Shown here piece after piece: positions 59,748-64,000 of a stretch of DNA of 64,000 nucleotides. Origin of the DNA: an uncultured Sphingomonas sp. (GTDB lineage: Bacteria; Pseudomonadota; Alphaproteobacteria; Sphingomonadales; Sphingomonadaceae); the NCBI GenBank assembly GCA_913776255.1, contig CAJYLV010000009.1:82811-146810 (forward strand), given 5' to 3'. Position 1 is the stretch's first letter. Each line of letters opens with the position of its first letter. The notes under the pieces were generated by a model that was given only the letters and a program-made list of their open reading frames with translations, searched no databases and was not told the DNA's origin. Made by a program: the position numbers and the translations under genes.

Positions 59748-60047
59748 CTATTGCGAGTGACTTTCACTGTCAACGCTAATGCGATTGGATTGCATCCTTG
59801 CCGTAAAATGTTCGGGGTTGCCGGCAAGCCAGGTCCGAAGCGCGCTGGCGAGATTGGGGGGATCGTCCTGCGTGATCCGTAACGCGTCGATCTGCGCGAC
59901 CAGCGCCGACAGCGGCAGCGATCGCGCCGCCGCCGCCTGCTCCAGCGCGGTCCAGAAGATCGGTTCTAGGCTGACCGAGGTCGAATGCCCCGCGATCGTC
60001 ACCGACCGCTTCACCGGCCCGATGAATCCGCCCGCGGGACCGATCAC
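59748..60047 (-). CDS. Ribbon-helix-helix domain protein
   Basis: A 99-residue protein matching the RHH_4 family. VKRSVTIAGHSTSVSLEPIF is the N-terminal beta strand and first helix, and WTALEQAAAARSLPLSALVA the second helix. The tail includes IDALRITQDDPPNLASALRT. Such proteins bind DNA as dimers. The family's role is not well described. It sits 27 bases after cobT and 33 before the siderophore receptor on the same strand, so it may be co-transcribed with either. Confidence 0.8.
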   Translation of the reverse strand: MIGPAGGFIGPVKRSVTIAGHSTSVSLEPIFWTALEQAAAARSLPLSALVAQIDALRITQDDPPNLASALRTWLAGNPEHFTARMQSNRISVDSESHSQ

Positions 60048-60074
60048 GGCGCGCCCTCACGACGCGGCGCGCCG

Positions 60075-61898
60075 TCACTCCGCATCGAACAGCGCGGCGA
60101 GTTGCTCGATGATCGTCCCGCCCAGTTGCTCGGCATCCATGATCGTCACCGCGCGGCTGTAATAGCGCGTCACGTCATGCCCGATCCCGATCGCGACCAG
60201 TTCGACCGACGACCGTTTCTCGATCCATGCGATCACCTGCCGCAAATGCCGCTCCAGATACGACCCCGAATTGACGCTCAGCGTCGAATCGTCGACCGGC
60301 GCGCCGTCCGAGATGACCATCAGGATGCGCCGCTCCTCGGGCCGCGCCATCATCCGCGCGTGCGCCCACAGCAGCGCCTCGCCGTCGATATTCTCCTTGA
60401 GCAGCCCTTCGCGCATCATCAGCCCCAGCGCGGGGCGCGCGCGCCGCCACGGCTCGTCGGCGCGCTTGTAGACGATGTGGCGGACGTCGTTGAGCCGCCC
60501 CGGCTGTGGCGGACGCCCGGCGGCCAGCCACGTCTCGCGGCTCTGCCCGCCCTTCCACGCGCGCGTCGTGAAGCCGAGGATCTCGGTCTTCACGCCACAC
60601 CGCTCCAGCGTCCGCGCGAGGATATCGGCGCTGATCGCCGCGATCGAGATCGGCCGTCCGCGCATCGACCCGGAATTGTCGATCAGCAGCGTCACCACCG
60701 TGTCGCGGAAATCGGTGTCGCGTTCGATCTTGTAGCTCAGCGACTGCGTCGGGTTCACCACCACGCGCGCCAGCCGCGCCGCGTCGAGCAGCCCCTCCTC
60801 CTGATCGAAGTCCCACGACCGGGATTGCTGCGCCATCAACCGGCGCTGGAGCCGGTTGGCGAGCTTCGACACCGCCGATTGCAGATGCACCAGCTGCTGG
60901 TCGAGATAGCCGCGCAGCCGCGCCAGTTCCTCGGCATCGCACAATTCGGTCGCCGCCACGACCTCATCGAACCGCTCGGTCCACACCTTATAGTCGAACT
61001 GCGCGGACAGATCGGCGGGCGGGCGATTGGGGCGCACCGGCTGCATCCCCTCCTCGCCCTCGTCGCCCGGCTCGCCCTCGGCATCGTCGATATCGTCGCC
61101 CTCGAGCTGCTCGCTCTCGCCTTCCTGCGCCTGATCGTCGCGCTGCTGCCCGCGCGCCTCGACCTCGGACTCGCCCTCCGACCCTTCCGCCTCGCCCTCA
61201 TCGGCCTCGTCGGTGTCCTGCCCCTCGTCGCCCTCTTCGTCCTCGCCGCCCTCGTCGCTGTCCTGCGGCGCCTGCTCGCCCTCGACGAGTTCGAGCTGCT
61301 CGAGCAACTTGCGCGTCAGGCCCTGAAACGCACGCTGATCGTCGAGCGCGAGCGCCAGCGCGGACAGGTCGACCTTGCCGTCGATCCACTCGCGCACCAG
61401 CGCCAGCCCCGGCTCGGCCTCGGCCGGCGGCAGCCGCCCGGTCAGCGCCTCGCGCACCATCAGCCCCAGCGCCGAGGCGAGCGGGACCTCGCTCTTGGTC
61501 CGCGCGCGCGTGATCGGATCGCTGCGCAGCCGCACGTCGAGCGCGTGCGCCAGATTGTCGGCGATCCCGTCATAGCCGCGGCTGCCCAGCGCCTCGACCC
61601 GCGCCGTCTCGATCGCATCATAGACCGAGCGCGCGGTCGCCTCCGCCGGCGCACCGCGCGCGTGGAGCGCATCGTCGTGGTGGCGCAGCCGCAGCGCAAA
61701 GCCGTCCGCGAACCCCCGCGCCTCGGCGACCTGTTCGGCGGGCAAGGTCCGCGCGGGCATCGGCACCCGCAAGTGCTTGCCCGATTGGGCCGGCGCGTCG
61801 GCGGTATAGGCGAGCTCCACCTCCGCCTCGTCGGCGAGCGCGCGCGCCGTCCCGCCCAGCACGGCCTTGAAGCGATCGAGAGAAGATTCGTGCGTCAC
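60075..61898 (-). CDS. cobT: Cobaltochelatase subunit CobT
   Basis: A 607-residue subunit of the ATP-dependent aerobic cobaltochelatase (CobN-CobS-CobT), which inserts Co2+ into hydrogenobyrinic diamide in B12 synthesis. The N-terminal AAA-partner region is followed by a long acidic/Gln-rich linker ([19 protein letters not shown] and [20 protein letters not shown]). Residues from about 390 form a von Willebrand A domain with the MIDAS motif [20 protein letters not shown] and [14 protein letters not shown]. Its partner cobS lies upstream on the same strand but is separated by a PEP-CTERM gene on the other strand. Ends 27 bases before the RHH gene. Confidence 0.95.
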   Translation of the reverse strand: MTHESSLDRFKAVLGGTARALADEAEVELAYTADAPAQSGKHLRVPMPARTLPAEQVAEARGFADGFALRLRHHDDALHARGAPAEATARSVYDAIETARVEALGSRGYDGIADNLAHALDVRLRSDPITRARTKSEVPLASALGLMVREALTGRLPPAEAEPGLALVREWIDGKVDLSALALALDDQRAFQGLTRKLLEQLELVEGEQAPQDSDEGGEDEEGDEGQDTDEADEGEAEGSEGESEVEARGQQRDDQAQEGESEQLEGDDIDDAEGEPGDEGEEGMQPVRPNRPPADLSAQFDYKVWTERFDEVVAATELCDAEELARLRGYLDQQLVHLQSAVSKLANRLQRRLMAQQSRSWDFDQEEGLLDAARLARVVVNPTQSLSYKIERDTDFRDTVVTLLIDNSGSMRGRPISIAAISADILARTLERCGVKTEILGFTTRAWKGGQSRETWLAAGRPPQPGRLNDVRHIVYKRADEPWRRARPALGLMMREGLLKENIDGEALLWAHARMMARPEERRILMVISDGAPVDDSTLSVNSGSYLERHLRQVIAWIEKRSSVELVAIGIGHDVTRYYSRAVTIMDAEQLGGTIIEQLAALFDAE

Positions 61899-62100
61899 GC
61901 CGCGGATGTAGGACAGAAGATCACCGAGGGAAACCGCAGCGCCACTGGTTCAGATTGGGACACTTCCGCACTGGCTGCAGCAAACAGGAAATTTTCCCAC
62001 CGTTTTCTGGACCCTTACGACGCAGTAATGAACAGCCGGCGAGCAAAAACAATGACTCATGCCAGAAGAGCCAGCTCGCCTCCGCCCGGATGGTCGCCAG

Positions 62101-62106
62101 TATAAT
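62101..62106 (+). promoter_or_regulatory. Possible -10 box (TATAAT) of the PEP-CTERM gene
   Basis: A perfect TATAAT 31 bases upstream of the ATG at 62137, within a stretch of visibly lower GC content (61965-62130). No good -35 at the usual spacing. The SD-like GGGGGTTTGAG precedes the start. Confidence 0.35.
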
Positions 62107-62136
62107 TTTTTACACTTCTCGTGACGGGGGTTTGAG

Positions 62137-63129
62137 ATGAGCAACCACAAGTTTCTGGCTGCGGCAGCCTTTGCCGCGGCCCTGACGATGTCGTCCGGAG
62201 CCAGTGCGCAGGCAGTCATCGACAATGGCACCATCCGGCTCGGCGTGTCCCGGCTCGGACAGTTGAATGAAAGCGACAGCTCGGGACTATACGGTGTTTA
62301 TGATCTGCGCACCAAGGCGGACGGTACGCGCGCCGGTTGCCTTTGCGAAGGCTGGGGCGTTGCGGTCGCCGGCACTTCGATCAGTGGCTATGCCAACAAT
62401 TCCCGCGGGATCGGAGGGCTGACCTCGGTTGATTTCACCAGCACCGCCAGCACCGCCAAATCGGACGTGCGCCTTACCGGCGGCCCGCTGTCCGTCAGCC
62501 ATGTCTATTCGCCGAGCGCTGCCGCCGACCTGTATCAGGTCGACGTCACCATCACCAACACCGGAACCAGCGCGACGACCGGCGACATCCTGTACCGCCG
62601 CGTCATGGACTGGGACGTCGAACCGACGGCCTTCAGCGAATATTCCACCATCCAGGGCGCCGTCGGCGCGGCCAACGTCCTGTATACCAGCGACAACGGC
62701 TTTGCGTCGGCCGATCCCCTTTCGAGCCGCGGCAGCCCGATCGATCCATCCGCGACGGGTGATTTCGTCGATTCGGGCGTTTACGACCACGGCGCGTTGT
62801 TCGATTTCTCGTTCGACCCACTGGCAGCCGGCGAGTCACGGAAGTTCAGCGTTTTCTACGGCGCATCACTGAGCGAAACCGCGGCACTCGCCTCGCTCGC
62901 GACCGTCGGCGCGGAAGTCTATTCGCTCGGCCAGAGCTCCGACAACAAGTTCGGCACCACCCCGGGTCGCTCGACCTTCATCTTCGGCTTCAAGGGCGTA
63001 GGCGGCACCGTCGTGCCCGGCGCGGTTCCTGAACCCGGCACGTGGATGATGATGCTGGTCGGCTTCGGCGCGATCGGCTTCGCCACGCGGCGGCGCCGCA
63101 CCGTGAAGGCGCGCGTCAGCCTGGTCTGA
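62137..63129 (+). CDS. PEPxxWA-type CTERM sorting domain protein
   Basis: A 330-residue exported protein with a signal peptide (LAAAAFAAALTMSSGASA). The beta-rich body has segments such as VSRLGQLNESDSSGLYGVYD, DVTITNTGTSATTGDILYRR and FDFSFDPLAAGESRKFSVFY. It ends with the sorting tail VPEPGTWMMMLVGFGAIGFA and the Arg cluster RRRR. Here the motif position WA is WM, close to the PEP-CTERM variants. Exosortase genes are not in the window. The gene is oriented opposite to cobS and cobT and lies between them, which is unusual for these normally adjacent genes. Confidence 0.88.
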   Translation: MSNHKFLAAAAFAAALTMSSGASAQAVIDNGTIRLGVSRLGQLNESDSSGLYGVYDLRTKADGTRAGCLCEGWGVAVAGTSISGYANNSRGIGGLTSVDFTSTASTAKSDVRLTGGPLSVSHVYSPSAAADLYQVDVTITNTGTSATTGDILYRRVMDWDVEPTAFSEYSTIQGAVGAANVLYTSDNGFASADPLSSRGSPIDPSATGDFVDSGVYDHGALFDFSFDPLAAGESRKFSVFYGASLSETAALASLATVGAEVYSLGQSSDNKFGTTPGRSTFIFGFKGVGGTVVPGAVPEPGTWMMMLVGFGAIGFATRRRRTVKARVSLV

Positions 63130-63145
63130 CCGCACTTTTTCGCGC

Positions 63146-63175
63146 AAGAGGGGCGATCCAATTATCGCCCCTCTT
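63146..63175. terminator. Bidirectional terminator hairpin between PEP-CTERM gene and cobS
   Basis: AAGAGGGGCGAT (63146-63157) pairs perfectly with ATCGCCCCTCTT (63164-63175) across the loop CCAATT. It lies in the 53-base gap between the convergent stop codons, so it can terminate both transcripts. A short T-run is absent. Confidence 0.75.
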
Positions 63176-63182
63176 GTCCGGG

Positions 63183-64000
63183 TTATGCAGCAGCCACCAC
63201 GCTTTCGGGCAGGTCCTTCCCGAACACGCGCTGGTAATATTCCGCGACCAGCGCCCGCTCCGCCTCGTCGCACTTGTTGAGGAACGACAGCCGGAACGCG
63301 AAGCCGACATCGCCGAAGATCAGCGCGTTCTGCGCCCAGGTGATGACGGTCCGCGGGCTCATCACCGTCGAGATGTCGCCGTTGACGAAGCCCTTGCGGG
63401 TCAGGTCGGCGACGCGGACCATGTTCTCGACCATCTTCTTGCCCTCGGGCTTGTCATATTCGCCCGATTTGGCGAGCACGATCTGCGCCTCGGTCGCGGC
63501 CGGCAGATAGTTGAGCGTCACGACCACGTTCCAGCGGTCCATCTGCCCCTGATTGATCTGCTGCGTGCCGTGATACAGCCCGCTGGTATCGCCCAGCCCG
63601 ACGGTATTGGCGGTCGCGAACAGCCGGAACCACGGGTTCGGCCGGATCACGCGATTCTGGTCGAGCAACGTCAGCTTGCCCTCGGTCTCCAGCACGCGCT
63701 GGATCACGAACATCACGTCCGGGCGCCCGGCGTCATATTCGTCGAACACCAGCGCGGTCGGGGTCTGGAGCGCCCACGGCAACAGTCCCTCGCGGAATTC
63801 GGTCACCTGCTGCCCGTCGCGCAGCACGATCGCGTCGCGCCCGACCAGGTCGATGCGGCTGATGTGCGCGTCGAGGTTGATGCGGATGCACGGCCATTTC
63901 AGCCGCGCCGCCACCTGCTCGATATGGCTCGACTTGCCGGTGCCGTGATAGCCCTGCACCATCACGCGGCGGTTGTGCGCGAAGCCCGCGACGATCGCCA
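63183..64000 (-). CDS. cobS: Cobaltochelatase subunit CobS, 5'-truncated at window edge
   Basis: AAA+ subunit of aerobic cobaltochelatase; it hydrolyses ATP to drive cobalt insertion by CobN with CobT. The coding sequence continues past position 64000; the visible 270 or so residues of a roughly 330-residue protein start inside [20 protein letters not shown]. Walker A is [10 protein letters not shown]; Walker B is [10 protein letters not shown]. Sensor residues lie near [14 protein letters not shown], and the second region is [20 protein letters not shown]. The C-terminus ends ESVVAAA. No frameshift. The partner cobT lies 1.3 kb downstream, separated by one foreign-looking gene. Confidence 0.95.
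   Translation of the reverse strand, partial: AIVAGFAHNRRVMVQGYHGTGKSSHIEQVAARLKWPCIRINLDAHISRIDLVGRDAIVLRDGQQVTEFREGLLPWALQTPTALVFDEYDAGRPDVMFVIQRVLETEGKLTLLDQNRVIRPNPWFRLFATANTVGLGDTSGLYHGTQQINQGQMDRWNVVVTLNYLPAATEAQIVLAKSGEYDKPEGKKMVENMVRVADLTRKGFVNGDISTVMSPRTVITWAQNALIFGDVGFAFRLSFLNKCDEAERALVAEYYQRVFGKDLPESVVAAA

Noticed and set aside
59715..59800. Possible Fur box in front of the siderophore receptor
   Set aside because: The AT-rich stretch has TGAC/GTCA repeats but no convincing 19-bp Fur or 7-1-7 match, and most of it is coding sequence of the RHH gene.
59985..62105. A 706-codon plus-strand frame antisense to cobT
   Set aside because: Shadow of cobT, whose VWA/MIDAS motif is clear; the antisense product has no motif.
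61899..62136. Cobalamin riboswitch upstream of cobT or the PEP-CTERM gene
   Set aside because: I found no B12-box-like conserved core or supporting stems; only a TATAAT and lower GC content.

Overview
The window is high-GC DNA with alphaproteobacterial gene content, most consistent with a Sphingomonas-like member of the Sphingomonadales. The support is indirect but coherent: large TonB-dependent receptors next to glycan-degradation genes, two PEPxxWA-CTERM proteins, cobaltochelatase CobS/CobT, the very large NAD-glutamate dehydrogenase, a Rieske/AIF-like reductase, and three dispersed palindromic repeat families. I saw no CRISPR array, insertion sequence or intact prophage. One tRNA (Thr, anticodon CGT) is present.

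Left edge (1-4.4 kb): the 3' end of a type III secretion operon, with the ATPase (5' truncated), a YscO/FliJ-like stalk protein and an HpaP/SctP-like protein joined by ATGA overlaps. It is followed by a lipase with a GHSLG serine and an overlapping exported ankyrin-repeat protein, which could be an effector and its immunity partner. After small housekeeping genes (STAS-like protein, dienelactone hydrolase) comes a large polysaccharide-utilisation region (5.7-24.4 kb). A minus-strand operon runs TonB receptor > hexuronate MFS transporter > GH105 > KduI > KduD. A FadR-type GntR regulator is divergent from a DUF4861-DUF2264 pair. A second minus-strand operon runs GH43-like > GH29 > small protein > acetyltransferase > GH43. 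A chemoreceptor and a GH27 alpha-galactosidase follow. Together these import oligosaccharides containing unsaturated uronate, strip side chains, and turn the uronate into 2-keto-3-deoxygluconate. A 14-bp motif repeated in front of the receptor and of the DUF4861 gene is the likely GntR operator. No polysaccharide lyase is in the window. Another GH43 and a clan GH-A hydrolase lie divergently at 35.4-37.6 kb.

Middle (24.4-48 kb): a DCC-family thiol protein overlaps an FAD monooxygenase fused to a TspO domain. Then come a thioesterase, a formate/nitrite-type channel, a NIPSNAP protein, PPK2, the acetate symporter ActP with its DUF485 partner, a PEP-CTERM protein and a lipoprotein metallopeptidase with HEFGH. 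A membrane GGDEF-EAL protein is convergent with an RpfF-type crotonase (candidate diffusible-signal-factor synthase). YaiI, UvsE, a Rieske-FAD reductase, a Dps-like protein, and an alpha/beta hydrolase fused to a gluconate-2-dehydrogenase-subunit-3 domain beside a GMC oxidoreductase complete this part.

Right part (48-64 kb): tRNA-Thr, a PAS protein, NAD-glutamate dehydrogenase, a manganese catalase interrupted by an in-frame TAG at codon 33, an FkbM methyltransferase, a PiuC/Fiu-type iron-uptake pair, a ribbon-helix-helix protein, and cobT and cobS separated by an oppositely oriented PEP-CTERM gene. Intergenic palindromic repeats (families A, B and C below) sit mainly between convergent genes or at operon ends.
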